Shown: positions 1 through 10,277 of the stretch, piece by piece | Layout of the letters: every line of letters starts with the position of its first letter | Numbering within the stretch: position 1 is the stretch's first letter | Assembly: GCA_026417035.1 (NCBI GenBank) | Contig: JAOAEA010000004.1 | Location: 1-64,000 of the forward strand | Length of the DNA stretch: 64,000 nt | From: Burkholderiales bacterium | Lineage (GTDB): Bacteria > Pseudomonadota > Gammaproteobacteria > Burkholderiales > SG8-39 | Reading direction: 5' to 3' | The notes under the pieces: generated by a model | Database searches by the model: none | What the model saw: the letters and a program-made list of their open reading frames with translations, nothing else | Told to the model about the DNA's origin: nothing | Translations under genes and position numbers: made by a program

Positions 1-17
1 ATGTGTATAAGAGACAG
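1..17 (+). other. Tn5/Nextera mosaic-end adapter remnant (artefact)
   Basis: The first 17 bases, ATGTGTATAAGAGACAG, are the last 17 of the 19-bp transposase mosaic end used in tagmentation libraries. This is untrimmed adapter, not genomic DNA, so the contig really begins at about base 18. The ORF-track proteins starting MCIRDR and MYKRQ are translations of this adapter and should be discarded. Confidence 0.97.
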
Positions 18-187
18 ATCCTGGGCCGTATCGACCGGGGAACTCCGGTCGGCCGGCGATCAGCCACGGCGCTGGCCCGCGCCGCCGCCGTCGCGCGGCG
101 GCCGGCCCGCGCGGCTCGCCGGCGCGGGGCCGACACCGGCGCGCCGCGGCGACGGGCGTCCGATCACGCGCCGTGCCGCGCCCGCCG
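18..187. other. Leading intergenic sequence, no gene recognised
   Basis: About 170 GC-rich bases lie between the adapter and the first gene. I see a short inverted repeat, GACCGG at 33-38 and CCGGTC at 45-50, that could be the tail of an upstream terminator. No convincing coding frame or promoter hexamers were found. Confidence 0.5.
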
Positions 188-3100
188 ATGACCGGGACCG
201 ACCTCGCCTCCCTGCCTGCGACCGAGCGCCGCACCCTGAGCGCGATCCGCGCGCTCAGGATCGTGGCGTGGGCGCTCGTCGCCGGCTGGCTGCTCCTCGC
301 GGTGGCGATCATCGCCCTGCGCTACTTCGTGCTCCCGAACGTCGGCGCGTACAAGGACGACGTGGCGGCGCTCATGTCGCGCGCGGTGGGCGCGAAGGTC
401 ACGATCGGCGCCATCGGCGCGCACTGGCACGGGCTGCACCCCTGGCTCGAGCTCGGCGACGTGCGCATCCACGACGCGGGCGGCGCGGTGGCCCTGTCGC
501 TCCCCGCGATCGACGCATCCGTGGGCTGGCGCTCGCTCGTCGCCGGGGAGCTCCGCTTCCACTCGCTCGCGTTCGAGAGCCCGGAGCTCAAGATTCGCCG
601 CGACCGCGAGGGCCGGATCTTCGTCGCCGGGATGGAGGTCGCCGGCCCGGCGCCGGCCGATGGCGGCCTCGCCGACTGGGTGCTGCGGCAGGGCGAGGTG
701 GTCGTGCGCAACGGGCGCGTCGAGTGGCTCGACGAGAAGCGCGGGGCGCCGCCGCTCGCGCTCGCGTCCGTGGGGATCCGCATCCGCAACCACCTCTCGG
801 ACCACCACGTCGCCATCGCGGCGACGCCGCCGCCCGAGCTCGCGTCGAAGCTCGACCTCCGCGCGCGGCTCGAGGGCGATTCGTTCGAGGCGCTGCAGGC
901 GTGGACCGGGCGGTTCTTCGCCGAGGTGGATTTCGTCGACCTCGCGGCCTGGAAGGCGTGGTTCGACTACCCGATCCAGGTCGACGCGGGCCGGGGCTCA
1001 TTGCGCGCGTGGCTCGACTTCGCCGGGGGCCGGCTCACCGAGGCGGTGGCCGACGTCGGCCTCGCCGACGTCGGCACGCGCCTCGCGCCCGACCTGCCGC
1101 GGCTCGACCTCGCCTCGCTCTCCGGGCGCTTCGGCGCGCGCGAGGTCCGCAAGGGCTCGGGATTCTTCGCGTTCGTCGGCCGCGGCCAGCCCGGCTGGGA
1201 GGTGTTCGGGGAGAAGCTCGCCTTCGGGTTGCGCGGCGAGCCGGAGCTCAAGCCCACCGACTTCCGGCTGCGGTGGCAGCCGCGCAGCGAAGGCCGCGAG
1301 GGCAGCGGCGAGTTCCGCGCTGACGCGATCGAGCTCGAGCCGCTCGCCGCGCTGGTGGAGCGGCTGCCGTTCCCCGGCAACGTGCGGCGCGCGCTCCTCG
1401 AATCCGAGCCGAAGGGGGCGTTGCGCGAGGTCACGTTCACCTGGGACGGCCCGGCCGAGGAGCCCAACCGCTACTCCGCGCGCGGCCGCTTCGACGGGCT
1501 CGGCCTGCGGCCGCGGGCGGGCCTGCCGGGCTTCTCCGGACTCGCCGGCGCGTTCGGGATCAACGAGGCGGGCGGGAGCGTGACCGTCGACGCGAGGCCG
1601 GCGGGCTTCGAGTATCCGGGCGTGCTCGCGGGCGGACCGCTCGCCTTCGACGCGCTCGCCGGCCGCGTCACCTGGACCCGGACCGGCGCCGGCCTCGAGC
1701 TGCGGTTCGACAACGTCTCGCTCGCGAGCCCGGACATCGCCGCGACCGCGCAGGGGAGCTGGCGCGAGGGGCCGGGCGGCGGCGTCGACCTCACCCTGCG
1801 CGGCACGCGCGTCGCGGCGGCGAGCGCCTGGCGCTACGTCCCGAACCTCAGCCCCGCGGCGCTCGAGTGGCTGTCCACCGCGGTCACCGGCGGGACCGCG
1901 ACCGACATCCGCATGCGGCTCAAGGGGAGCCTCGCCGACTTCCCCTTCGACGACCCGAAGACCGGCGCCTTCGAGCTCGCGCTGAAGGTCGCCGACGCGA
2001 CGATCGAGATCGGCAACGGCTGGCCGAGGTTCGAGCGCGTCGCCGGCGAGGTCGCCTTCGAGGGCCGGCGCATGACGATCGCGGCGGCGAAGGGCACGAC
2101 CCTCGGCATGCCGGTGAGTCCCGTCAAGGGGCGCATCCCGGACCTCTACGCGCCGATCACGCTGCTCGTGATCGAAGGGCAGGCCGAGGGCCCCACCGAC
2201 GCGTTCCTGCGCTACGTCGAGGCGAGCCCCGTGAACGACGCGATCGGGAGGCTCACCGCGGGGATGCGCGCGGAAGGGCGCGGCAGGCTCTCGCTCAAGC
2301 TCGAGCTGCCGATCGAGGAGCTCGCGAAGACCAGCGTCGCGGGGAGCTTCCAATTCGCGGGGAACACGCTCCGCGCCCCTGACGGCGACGCGCCCGTGAC
2401 GCAGCTCTCGGGCACGCTCTCGTTCACCGAGCAGGGGGTGAGCGCGCGCGCGCTCACCGGGCAGCTCCTTGGCGGACCCTTCACCGCCAGCGCGGCGACG
2501 CGCGAGGGCGTGGTCCAGGTGACCGTCCAGGGCACGGCGCGCGTCGCGGAGCTCGCCGACTTCCTCGACGCGCCGCGGGCGATCGCTGGCCGCCTGCAGG
2601 GGGCGCTCCCGTACACCGCGACCGCCCGCTTGCGCGGGCGGCTCGCCGACGTCATGGTCGAGTCGAACCTGCAGGGCGTCGCATCCGACCTTCCCCCGCC
2701 CTTCGCGAAAGCGGCGCAGGACGTCTGGCCCTCGCGGGTGGAGCGCACGATCGTCGCCGGGACCGTTCCGGCGCAGCGGCGCGACAACGTGACGGCCCAG
2801 ATCGGCGCGGCCCTCGCGGCGGCCGCGCAGTTCCGCCCCGAAGGCGAGCGGCTCGTCCTCGACCGCGCCGCCCTGAGCGTGGGCGCGGCCGCGACCCCGC
2901 CCCTGCCGCGGGAGCCCGGCATCGCGCTCGCCGTGAGCCTCGCGGACTTCGACTACGACCGCTTCGCCGCCGCCTTCCCCGCCGACCTGCAGCCGGGCGG
3001 CGGCCTCGCGTTCGAGTCCGCGACCCTGAAGGTGGGCCTGCTCACCGCCGGCGGCAAGCGCTTCCACGACGTCGACGTGAAGGCACGCATCTCGGGCGAC

Positions 3101-4117
3101 ACCGTGCAGATGACCGTCGCCGCGCGCGAGGCGAGCGGCGAGGCCACCTACCGGGCGGGCGGCGCCGGCGCCCTCACGGCGCGGCTGAAGCACCTCGTCT
3201 ATCCGGAGCCGGCGCCGGGTGGCGCGCCGCTCGAGCGCCCCAAGGAGCTGCCCGCGCTCGACATCGTCGCCGAGAGTTTCACCCTGGACGAGCACCGCCT
3301 CGGCCGGCTCGAGCTCGTCGCGCTGAGCGAGGGCGGCGACTGGCGCATCAAGCGGGCCGCGCTCATCGCGCCGGAGGGCGTGGCGAAGCTCGAGGGCGTC
3401 GCGCGGCCGGCGCTCGGCGGGGCGCCGGCCCGCACCGACCTCTCGTTCACCATCGACGTGAACGACGTCGGCGCTTACCTCGAGCGGATCGGCATGCCGG
3501 GGGTCATCGCGCGCGGCGACGCGTCGCTCACCGGGCGCGCCGCCTGGAACGGCCCGGTGTACGACATCGACTATCCGACCCTCACGGGCAAGCTCACGCT
3601 GCGCGCCGAGAATGGCCAGTTCCTCAAGGTGAAGCCGGGCATCGGGCGGCTGCTCGGCGTGCTCTCGCTGCAGTCGATCGGGCGGCGGCTGTCGCTCGAC
3701 TTCCGCGACGTGTTCAGCGAGGGGTTCGCGTTCGACGTCGTCTCCGGCAGCGCGGCGATCACGAAGGGCATCGCCTCCACCACCGACCTCGCGATGGTGG
3801 GCCCCGCGGCGAACGTGTCGATCACCGGCACCGCGAACCTCGCCAAGGAGACGCAGGACCTGCGCGTGCGCATCGTGCCCTCGATCGGCGACAGCGCCGC
3901 GGTCGCGGCGGGGATCGCGCTCGTCAACCCCGTGATCGGGCTCGGGGCGCTGCTCGCGCAGCGCGTGCTGAAGGACCCGATCGGGCAGATGCTCGCCTAC
4001 GAGTACCAGGTCACGGGCAGCTGGGACGACCCGCGCGTGGAGCGGGTGCGCGCGCCGCAGCCGCTCGTGGAGACGCCGATCCCGCGCGAGGCAGGCGTGC
4101 CGGGTGCCGCCAACTGA
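188..4117 (+). CDS. YhdP/AsmA-like envelope protein (TIGR02099-type)
   Basis: This is a very large protein of about 1309 aa in the AsmA/YhdP family. These are inner-membrane-anchored bridge proteins implicated in moving phospholipid across the periplasm and in outer-membrane barrier function. One N-terminal membrane anchor lies near residues 25-48 (VAWALVAGWLLLAVAIIAL). A long beta-rich periplasmic region of repeating short amphipathic strands follows. The C-terminus (LQSIGRRLSLDF, then EYQVTGSWDDPRVERV) is typical of YhdP. The ATG at 188 is preferred over the GTG at 173; neither has a clear Shine-Dalgarno. The next genes, a Nit-type hydrolase and tldD, are the usual betaproteobacterial neighbours, which supports the call. 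Confidence 0.85.
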   Translation: MTGTDLASLPATERRTLSAIRALRIVAWALVAGWLLLAVAIIALRYFVLPNVGAYKDDVAALMSRAVGAKVTIGAIGAHWHGLHPWLELGDVRIHDAGGAVALSLPAIDASVGWRSLVAGELRFHSLAFESPELKIRRDREGRIFVAGMEVAGPAPADGGLADWVLRQGEVVVRNGRVEWLDEKRGAPPLALASVGIRIRNHLSDHHVAIAATPPPELASKLDLRARLEGDSFEALQAWTGRFFAEVDFVDLAAWKAWFDYPIQVDAGRGSLRAWLDFAGGRLTEAVADVGLADVGTRLAPDLPRLDLASLSGRFGAREVRKGSGFFAFVGRGQPGWEVFGEKLAFGLRGEPELKPTDFRLRWQPRSEGREGSGEFRADAIELEPLAALVERLPFPGNVRRALLESEPKGALREVTFTWDGPAEEPNRYSARGRFDGLGLRPRAGLPGFSGLAGAFGINEAGGSVTVDARPAGFEYPGVLAGGPLAFDALAGRVTWTRTGAGLELRFDNVSLASPDIAATAQGSWREGPGGGVDLTLRGTRVAAASAWRYVPNLSPAALEWLSTAVTGGTATDIRMRLKGSLADFPFDDPKTGAFELALKVADATIEIGNGWPRFERVAGEVAFEGRRMTIAAAKGTTLGMPVSPVKGRIPDLYAPITLLVIEGQAEGPTDAFLRYVEASPVNDAIGRLTAGMRAEGRGRLSLKLELPIEELAKTSVAGSFQFAGNTLRAPDGDAPVTQLSGTLSFTEQGVSARALTGQLLGGPFTASAATREGVVQVTVQGTARVAELADFLDAPRAIAGRLQGALPYTATARLRGRLADVMVESNLQGVASDLPPPFAKAAQDVWPSRVERTIVAGTVPAQRRDNVTAQIGAALAAAAQFRPEGERLVLDRAALSVGAAATPPLPREPGIALAVSLADFDYDRFAAAFPADLQPGGGLAFESATLKVGLLTAGGKRFHDVDVKARISGDTVQMTVAAREASGEATYRAGGAGALTARLKHLVYPEPAPGGAPLERPKELPALDIVAESFTLDEHRLGRLELVALSEGGDWRIKRAALIAPEGVAKLEGVARPALGGAPARTDLSFTIDVNDVGAYLERIGMPGVIARGDASLTGRAAWNGPVYDIDYPTLTGKLTLRAENGQFLKVKPGIGRLLGVLSLQSIGRRLSLDFRDVFSEGFAFDVVSGSAAITKGIASTTDLAMVGPAANVSITGTANLAKETQDLRVRIVPSIGDSAAVAAGIALVNPVIGLGALLAQRVLKDPIGQMLAYEYQVTGSWDDPRVERVRAPQPLVETPIPREAGVPGAAN

Positions 4118-4288
4118 GAAGAACCGCGAAGGCGCGAAGGTGCGCGAACGCAACTCCCGTCACACGCCGGTGGGCGCGCGTGGAAGAGCCGGCCGGCCGG
4201 AGGGCCGCGGCACGCGCCGCGCGACCCCGAAGCCTCCCGCCTTGCGCCCCTTCGCGCGCCCGGCGCTCTAGCGGTTGGCCGTGACACG
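4118..4288. other. Intergenic, degenerate GCGAAGG-type repeat
   Basis: This 171-bp gap starts with GAACCGCGAAGGCGCGAAGG and contains no gene that I can support. The short imperfect GCGAAGG reiteration resembles degenerate spacer repeats common in proteobacterial genomes. No clear terminator was seen. Confidence 0.4.
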
Positions 4289-5092
4289 ATGAGGCCCTTC
4301 CGCGCCGCCGCCGTCCAGATGGTCTCGGAGCCCTCGGTCGAGGCGAACATCGCCGCGGCCGAGGCGCTGGTCGCCGAGGCCGCCGCGGCGGGTGCGCGCC
4401 TCGTCGCGCTGCCGGAGAACTGGAGCTTCATGGGCCGCGGCGAGCGCGACAAGCTCACGGTGCGCGAGACCGAGGACGGCGGTCCGGCGCAGGCGTTCCT
4501 CGCGCGCGCGGCGCGTTCCCACGGCGTCTGGATCGTCGGCGGCTCGATCCCGATGGAATGCGGCGTCGCGGACAAGGTGGCGAACACGTGCCTCGTCTAC
4601 GACGACAGGGGGCGCCGCGTCGCGCGCTACGACAAGATCCACCTCTTCGGCTTCAGCCGCGGCGAGGAACGCTACGACGAGGCGGCGAGCGTGCTGGCGG
4701 GCGCGCGGCCCGCGGCGGTCGCCACGCCCTTCGGCCGCATCGGCCTCTCCATCTGCTACGACCTGCGTTTTCCCGAGCTCTACCGCTCGCTCGGGCCGGT
4801 CGACCTCCTCACGGTCCCCTCGGCGTTCACGCACACCACCGGGAGCGCGCACTGGGAGACGCTCGTGCGGGCGCGGGCGATCGAGAACCTGGCGTGGGTG
4901 ATCGCGCCGGCGCAGGGCGGCACCCACCCGAACGGACGCCGCACCTGGGGCCACACGATGGTCGTCGACCCCTGGGGCACGGTGAAGGCCGAGCTCGCGG
5001 AGGGGCCCGGCGTCGTCCTCGCCGACATCGACCCGGCGTTCCAGGCCGAGGTCCGGGCGAGCCTTCCGGCACTGGCGCACCGGGTCTTGTGA
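4289..5092 (+). CDS. Carbon-nitrogen hydrolase, Nit1/Nit2 type
   Basis: This 267-aa protein is of the nitrilase superfamily, most like the Nit/omega-amidase branch. Known members hydrolyse deaminated glutathione or omega-amides such as 2-oxoglutaramate. The catalytic triad is visible: Glu in LPENWSFMG, Lys in RYDKIHLF and Cys in SICYDLRFPELYR. The length is normal for a stand-alone family member. The gene lies between yhdP and tldD on the same strand, the conserved betaproteobacterial arrangement. No strong Shine-Dalgarno precedes the ATG. The exact substrate cannot be told from sequence. Confidence 0.88.
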   Translation: MRPFRAAAVQMVSEPSVEANIAAAEALVAEAAAAGARLVALPENWSFMGRGERDKLTVRETEDGGPAQAFLARAARSHGVWIVGGSIPMECGVADKVANTCLVYDDRGRRVARYDKIHLFGFSRGEERYDEAASVLAGARPAAVATPFGRIGLSICYDLRFPELYRSLGPVDLLTVPSAFTHTTGSAHWETLVRARAIENLAWVIAPAQGGTHPNGRRTWGHTMVVDPWGTVKAELAEGPGVVLADIDPAFQAEVRASLPALAHRVL

Positions 5093-5213
5093 CGCGACGC
5101 CCGCGCAATCCGGGGTTGATCGCGGCACGGGTGGCCCCATCTGGACGAGAGCGGCGAAGCGCCTGATCCGAAAGGGGTTATGGCGTCCGGGCCCCGGCGC
5201 GGGCGCCAGCCCT

Positions 5214-5219
5214 TAGAAT
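5214..5219 (+). promoter_or_regulatory. Putative -10 (TAGAAT) before tldD
   Basis: TAGAAT in the context CCCTTAGAATCGGC lies about 50 bp upstream of the tldD start. The same hexamer appears upstream of the permease gene (44015-44020), of frc (52691-52696) and of glpK (minus strand, 30803-30808), so it looks like a favoured -10 sequence in this genome. Confidence 0.5.
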
Positions 5220-5269
5220 CGGCCCACCCCGGCCCGCCCGCGGCGCCGCGCCTTTGCGGAAAGCTCCCC

Positions 5270-6742
<1,473 letters not shown>

Positions 6743-6803
6743 ATTCCCGCGGCGGGCGGATTTCGGTGAGAATCCCCCGGCCCGCCACCCACCGAGAACG
6801 ACC

Positions 6804-7925
6804 ATGACACACGCCGCGATCACCGGCTGGGGCAAGTGCATGCCTCCGGCGACGCTCACCAACGCCGACCTCGCCACGCTGATGGAGACCGACGACGAGT
6901 GGATCGTCAGCCGCACCGGCATCCGCGAACGCCGCATCTCGCACGTCCCGCTCGCGGAGCTCGCGCACGTCGCCGCGCGCCGCGCGCTGGCCTGTGCCGG
7001 CCTGGATCCCGCCGGGCTCGAGCTGGTGGTGTTCGGCAGCTGCACCTACGACGAGCAGGTGCCCAACACCGCCTCGGGCGTGCAGTTCAAGCTCGGCGCC
7101 CGGAGCGCGGCGGCGATGGACATCAACACCGCGTGCACGAGCTTCCTCTACGGACTCTCGTCGGCGACCGCCATGATCCGAACCGGCGTGGTGAAGAACG
7201 CGCTGGTGATCGGCGGCGAGGTGATCTCGCAGTACATGGACTGGACGAACCGCAACGTCGCGGTGCTCTTCGGCGACGGCTGCGCGGCGGTGGTGCTGCA
7301 GGCCACCGACCGGGAGGAGGGCCTCCTCGCGGAGAAACTCGGCTGCTACGCGGACGCGCGGCAGATCCTCCGGGTGCGTGGCGCCGGGGCGGCCTACGCG
7401 AACCTCGGCGTCGTCTACGGCGACGTGCGCTGGGACTTCGACGGGCCGGAGATCTTCAAGCGCGCGGTGCACGGCATGGCCCAGGCCTCCGCGGAGGCGC
7501 TCGCGAGGCGCGGCGTCGCCGCCGAGGCCATCGACCTCGCGATCCCGCACCAGGCGAACCTGCGCATCATCGAGGCGGTCGCGAAACGCGCCGGCGTGCC
7601 GATGGAGAAGGTCTTCCTCACGGTGCAGCGCTACGGCAACATGTCGGCGGCGACCGTGCCGGTGGCGCTCGTCGATGCGCTCGAGGAGGGTCGCGTCGCG
7701 CCCGGGGCGCTCATCCTCATGCCCGCCTTCGGCGGCGGCCTCACCTACTGCTCGCACCTCGTGCGCTGGGGCGATCGCGTGCAGCCCCGCGGCGAGAGCG
7801 ACGCGGCGCTTCCGCCCTGCGACCGCTCCGCCCTGGAGATCGTCAAGGACCTGATCGAGCGCAAGGCGGGCGCGGGCCGTTCCGACCGGGGCCTCTTCGC
7901 CGCGCGCTTCGCGGAGTCCGCGTAG
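6804..7925 (+). CDS. Beta-ketoacyl-ACP synthase III (FabH)-like protein
   Basis: This 373-aa thiolase-fold condensing enzyme has the FabH catalytic triad: Cys in NTACTSFLYGL, His in IPHQANLRII and Asn in YGNMSAATVPVAL. The N-terminus (ETDDEWIVSRTGIRERR) is also typical. It is about 45 residues longer than standard FabH because of a C-terminal tail after the catalytic domain (from about residue 328). It stands apart from any fab cluster, so it may be a specialised KAS III-type enzyme rather than the housekeeping initiator of fatty acid synthesis. It follows tldD by 61 bp on the same strand. Confidence 0.85.
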   Translation: MTHAAITGWGKCMPPATLTNADLATLMETDDEWIVSRTGIRERRISHVPLAELAHVAARRALACAGLDPAGLELVVFGSCTYDEQVPNTASGVQFKLGARSAAAMDINTACTSFLYGLSSATAMIRTGVVKNALVIGGEVISQYMDWTNRNVAVLFGDGCAAVVLQATDREEGLLAEKLGCYADARQILRVRGAGAAYANLGVVYGDVRWDFDGPEIFKRAVHGMAQASAEALARRGVAAEAIDLAIPHQANLRIIEAVAKRAGVPMEKVFLTVQRYGNMSAATVPVALVDALEEGRVAPGALILMPAFGGGLTYCSHLVRWGDRVQPRGESDAALPPCDRSALEIVKDLIERKAGAGRSDRGLFAARFAESA

Positions 7926-8051
7926 CGAACGCGTGCGCGGCGCGGCCCGCCGGCCCCCGTCGCCCGGCGGATTCCCGGCTGATCCTTCGGCGGGGCGCGG
8001 CCTCCCCGGCCGGCGTGACGCGGGCCCTTCCGCCGCGGCGCGCTGCTCGCG

Positions 8052-8057
8052 TAAACT
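8052..8057 (+). promoter_or_regulatory. Putative -10 (TAAACT) before the DUF1631 gene
   Basis: TAAACT in CGCGTAAACTCGCC sits about 33 bp upstream of the GTG start at 8091. No clear -35 is visible. The same hexamer precedes the DUF2889 gene at 30853. Confidence 0.4.
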
Positions 8058-8090
8058 CGCCTCCGCCGCCGCAGTCCCTGGAGCCGCCCC

Positions 8091-9152
8091 GTGTCCTCCC
8101 AGCCGCCCGTGCTCGACCGCAACGTCGTGCTGACGCAGTGCCGCGCGAACGCGGAGAAGCGCCTGGCGGCGGTGCTGGAGGGCATGGTCGACAAGATCGC
8201 GGCGCAACTCAACGAGCAGGCGCAGCACGCCAAGGACCGCGAGGAGCGCGACGCGCTCTCCCAGGGCGCGGCGCGCCTCGGCGCCGACCGGCAGGCCTTC
8301 CTCGACGCCTTTCGCACCGAATTCGCGCGGCGCTTCGAGGCCGCCGCGAAGGCGCTCCAGGGCATGGGGCCGAGCCGCGAGGAGCTCGACCGCGAGCAGG
8401 CGGCGATGCTCAAGACGAACGTCCTCGAGAACGAGGTGGCGGTCATCAAGCTGTCGGTGCGGCTGAAGCAGGACGCCGCGGCCGAGCTCGGCGAGCTGTC
8501 GCGGCGCCTCGTGACGCTCTTCCGCCTGCACGCGCTCGACGACGGCGACAATCCGCTCGGGCCGCTGCCGATCGCGCACGCCGTGTTCGCCGGGTTCGCG
8601 CGCGCGCGCGTCGAGGGGCGCGCCGCACGCGCCGTGCGGCCGCTCGTCGAGGAGCAGCTCTCCGGCCCGGTGCGGGAGCTCTATCGCGCGTTGAACCAGC
8701 TGCTGCAGGCGCTCGGCGTCGAGCCCAATGTCCCGCGCCCGGCCGCGGCGGCGCCGGCTGCGGCGCCCGCCGCCCCGGCGCCCGCGCTGGCGCGCGCCGG
8801 GCCGACCGCGAGGCCGGCGGCGATCGCCGCGGCGGCGATCCGTGCGACGGTGCCGCCCGCGGTGGACGCGTTCCTGCGCAAGAACTGGCTGGAGCTCCTC
8901 GCGCGCACCCACGCGGCGCAGGGTCCCGAAGGGACGCCCTGGAAGCAGACCGTCGCGGCGATGCAGTACCTGGTGGCGAGCCTGAAGCCGCGGAACGACC
9001 CGGCCGAGCGCGCGAAGCTGCAGGCGGCGATCCCGGCCATCCTCAAGAACATCACCGTCGGCATGGACGCGCTCGGCATGCCGCCCGCGGAGCGCCAGCC
9101 GGTGCTCGACGCGCTGATGGCCGCGCACCGCGAGATCCTGCGCGGGAAGTAA
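8091..9152 (+). CDS. Short DUF1631-like protein
   Basis: This 353-aa protein of unknown function resembles DUF1631. The N-terminal part is helical with LKTNVLENEVAVIKLSVRLK and the DDGDNPLGPLPIAHAVF block (residues about 145-165). An Ala/Pro-rich linker lies near residues 215-245. The C-terminal block (FLRKNWLELLARTHA, WKQTVAAMQYLVASLKP) matches the second conserved region. Typical DUF1631 proteins are roughly twice this length, so this is a compact form that joins the first and last conserved segments. It starts with GTG. No function is assigned. Confidence 0.65.
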   Translation: MSSQPPVLDRNVVLTQCRANAEKRLAAVLEGMVDKIAAQLNEQAQHAKDREERDALSQGAARLGADRQAFLDAFRTEFARRFEAAAKALQGMGPSREELDREQAAMLKTNVLENEVAVIKLSVRLKQDAAAELGELSRRLVTLFRLHALDDGDNPLGPLPIAHAVFAGFARARVEGRAARAVRPLVEEQLSGPVRELYRALNQLLQALGVEPNVPRPAAAAPAAAPAAPAPALARAGPTARPAAIAAAAIRATVPPAVDAFLRKNWLELLARTHAAQGPEGTPWKQTVAAMQYLVASLKPRNDPAERAKLQAAIPAILKNITVGMDALGMPPAERQPVLDALMAAHREILRGK

Positions 9153-9280
9153 CGGCGCCGTCCGGCACGTCGCTGGCCGGCAGCGCCGCGCAGGGCGGAA
9201 GGGGCAGCGACGCGCGCGGAGCGGGACAACGCCGCCAACGCGGCGGGTGCGCCTCGCGCCGCCGGATTCGGGAATTGCAG

Positions 9281-9307
9281 GCGGGTCGCCCCGTTGCGAC
9301 GACCCGC
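9281..9307 (-). terminator. Hairpin at the end of the pilin-like gene
   Basis: GCGGGTCG (9281-9288) and CGACCCGC (9300-9307) form a perfect 8-bp stem with an 11-nt loop at the stop codon of the minus-strand pilin-like gene. No U tract follows, so it is only a candidate terminator. Confidence 0.4.
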
Positions 9308-10020
9308 TACGGACCGGCCGCGGCGACTGCGGCGCTGCGGCCGTGCCCGCCCGCGGAGCCGCACAGGACGTAGCGCTCCTGCTCGTCGCGCGTTTCCCGA
9401 TAGGCGTCGAGGGCAGTCGACGTGCCCTCGCGCGCCGTGCGCATCGCGCCCGAGCCGGGCTGATGGTCGTCGAGCTGGGCATCGAGCGCCGCGGCCATGT
9501 AATCCTGCAGGCCCGCGAGGCACAGCGTGAGGCCCGCGAGGCCCAGCGCTTCGTGCTCGGCGCCCATGATGCCGCCCGCGGCGTGGAGGGGCTGGCCGAG
9601 CGCGGAGGCGCCGGTGGCGACGCCGGAGGCGAGCCCCGCGAGCCGCAGGTGCCACCAGAAGGCGAGCGACTCGCCGCCGAGGGCATCGACCGTGAACCCG
9701 GAGAGCTCGCGCGGCGCGAGCGCGTCGAAGCGTCCCGAGAGCCGGCGGTCGCCGTTGCCGGCGAGCGCGCCCGCCCAGCGCCGCGCCGCGCCGGGGTCGT
9801 CGCCCGGAATGGCGGAATAGCGATCCACGTAGAGCTGGTAGGCGGCGAGGGTGCCGCTGTAATCGGCGACGAGCCCCTTGATGCGCGACTGTGCGACGAG
9901 CTCGCCGCTGCGGAGCGCGGCCGCCACGAGGAGCCCTGCGACGAGCATCGCGAGCGCCACCTCGGCGAGGGTGTAGCCGCGTGCCCGGCGCGTCCCCATG
10001 CGGCGCTGTGCGCGATCCAT
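9307..10020 (-). CDS. Type IV pilin-like / pseudopilin protein
   Basis: This protein of about 237 aa carries a class III prepilin signal: a short basic leader (MGTRRARG) followed by YTLAEVALAMLVAGLLVAAAL, with Gly before the cleavage site and Glu at mature +5. Cleavage by PilD-type peptidase and N-methylation are expected. After the N-terminal helix, the pattern AYQLYVDRYSAIPGDDPGA is typical of large minor pilins or pseudopilins. Two C-terminal cysteines (LTLCLAG and YVLCGS) could form a disulfide loop. The ORF opens at 10146, but starts at 10020 or 9999 give a normal leader. No other pilus gene is nearby, so it is an orphan of unknown role. Confidence 0.65.
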   Translation of the reverse strand: MDRAQRRMGTRRARGYTLAEVALAMLVAGLLVAAALRSGELVAQSRIKGLVADYSGTLAAYQLYVDRYSAIPGDDPGAARRWAGALAGNGDRRLSGRFDALAPRELSGFTVDALGGESLAFWWHLRLAGLASGVATGASALGQPLHAAGGIMGAEHEALGLAGLTLCLAGLQDYMAAALDAQLDDHQPGSGAMRTAREGTSTALDAYRETRDEQERYVLCGSAGGHGRSAAVAAAGP

Positions 10021-10210
10021 GGGCTTCGCTGTCGAGCAAACGGCGTGCCCGGGATGGATCGCCCGCCGCCGGGTCGCGCATGGCGGCAGCGAAGGCTTCC
10101 AGCGCTCGCCGGCCGCGGCGATGCGCCGGCGCGCGACGACAGGCATCGCGCAAGCGCGCGTTGACTTGTCGGCGCGGCCGTTTGCGTTCCGACAGGCGCG
10201 GCGGGGCGGC

Positions 10211-10216
10211 TATACT
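10211..10216 (+). promoter_or_regulatory. Putative -10 (TATACT) before the DUF2237 gene
   Basis: TATACT in GGCTATACTGCG is a near-consensus -10 about 60 bp upstream of the ATG at 10278. A weak -35-like TCCGAC lies about 17 bp further upstream. Confidence 0.5.
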
Positions 10217-10277
10217 GCGCCCTCGCGCGCGGCGGAGCGGCATTGGGCCGCCCGCGCTTTCCGGGATGGAAGAGACC

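Noticed and set aside
1-1323. ORF starting MCIRDR (and 3..191 starting MYKRQ)
   Set aside because: Both begin in the Nextera adapter and run out of frame through the YhdP-like gene.
998-4153. 1051-aa minus-strand ORF opposite the YhdP-like gene
   Set aside because: An antisense shadow in high-GC DNA: composition rich in Arg, His and Val-Asp-Leu typical of the complement of GC3-biased codons, with no domain motifs.
10161-10166. TTGACT as -35 for the DUF2237 gene
   Set aside because: It is 44 bp upstream of the -10 TATACT, far outside the usual 16-18-bp spacing.
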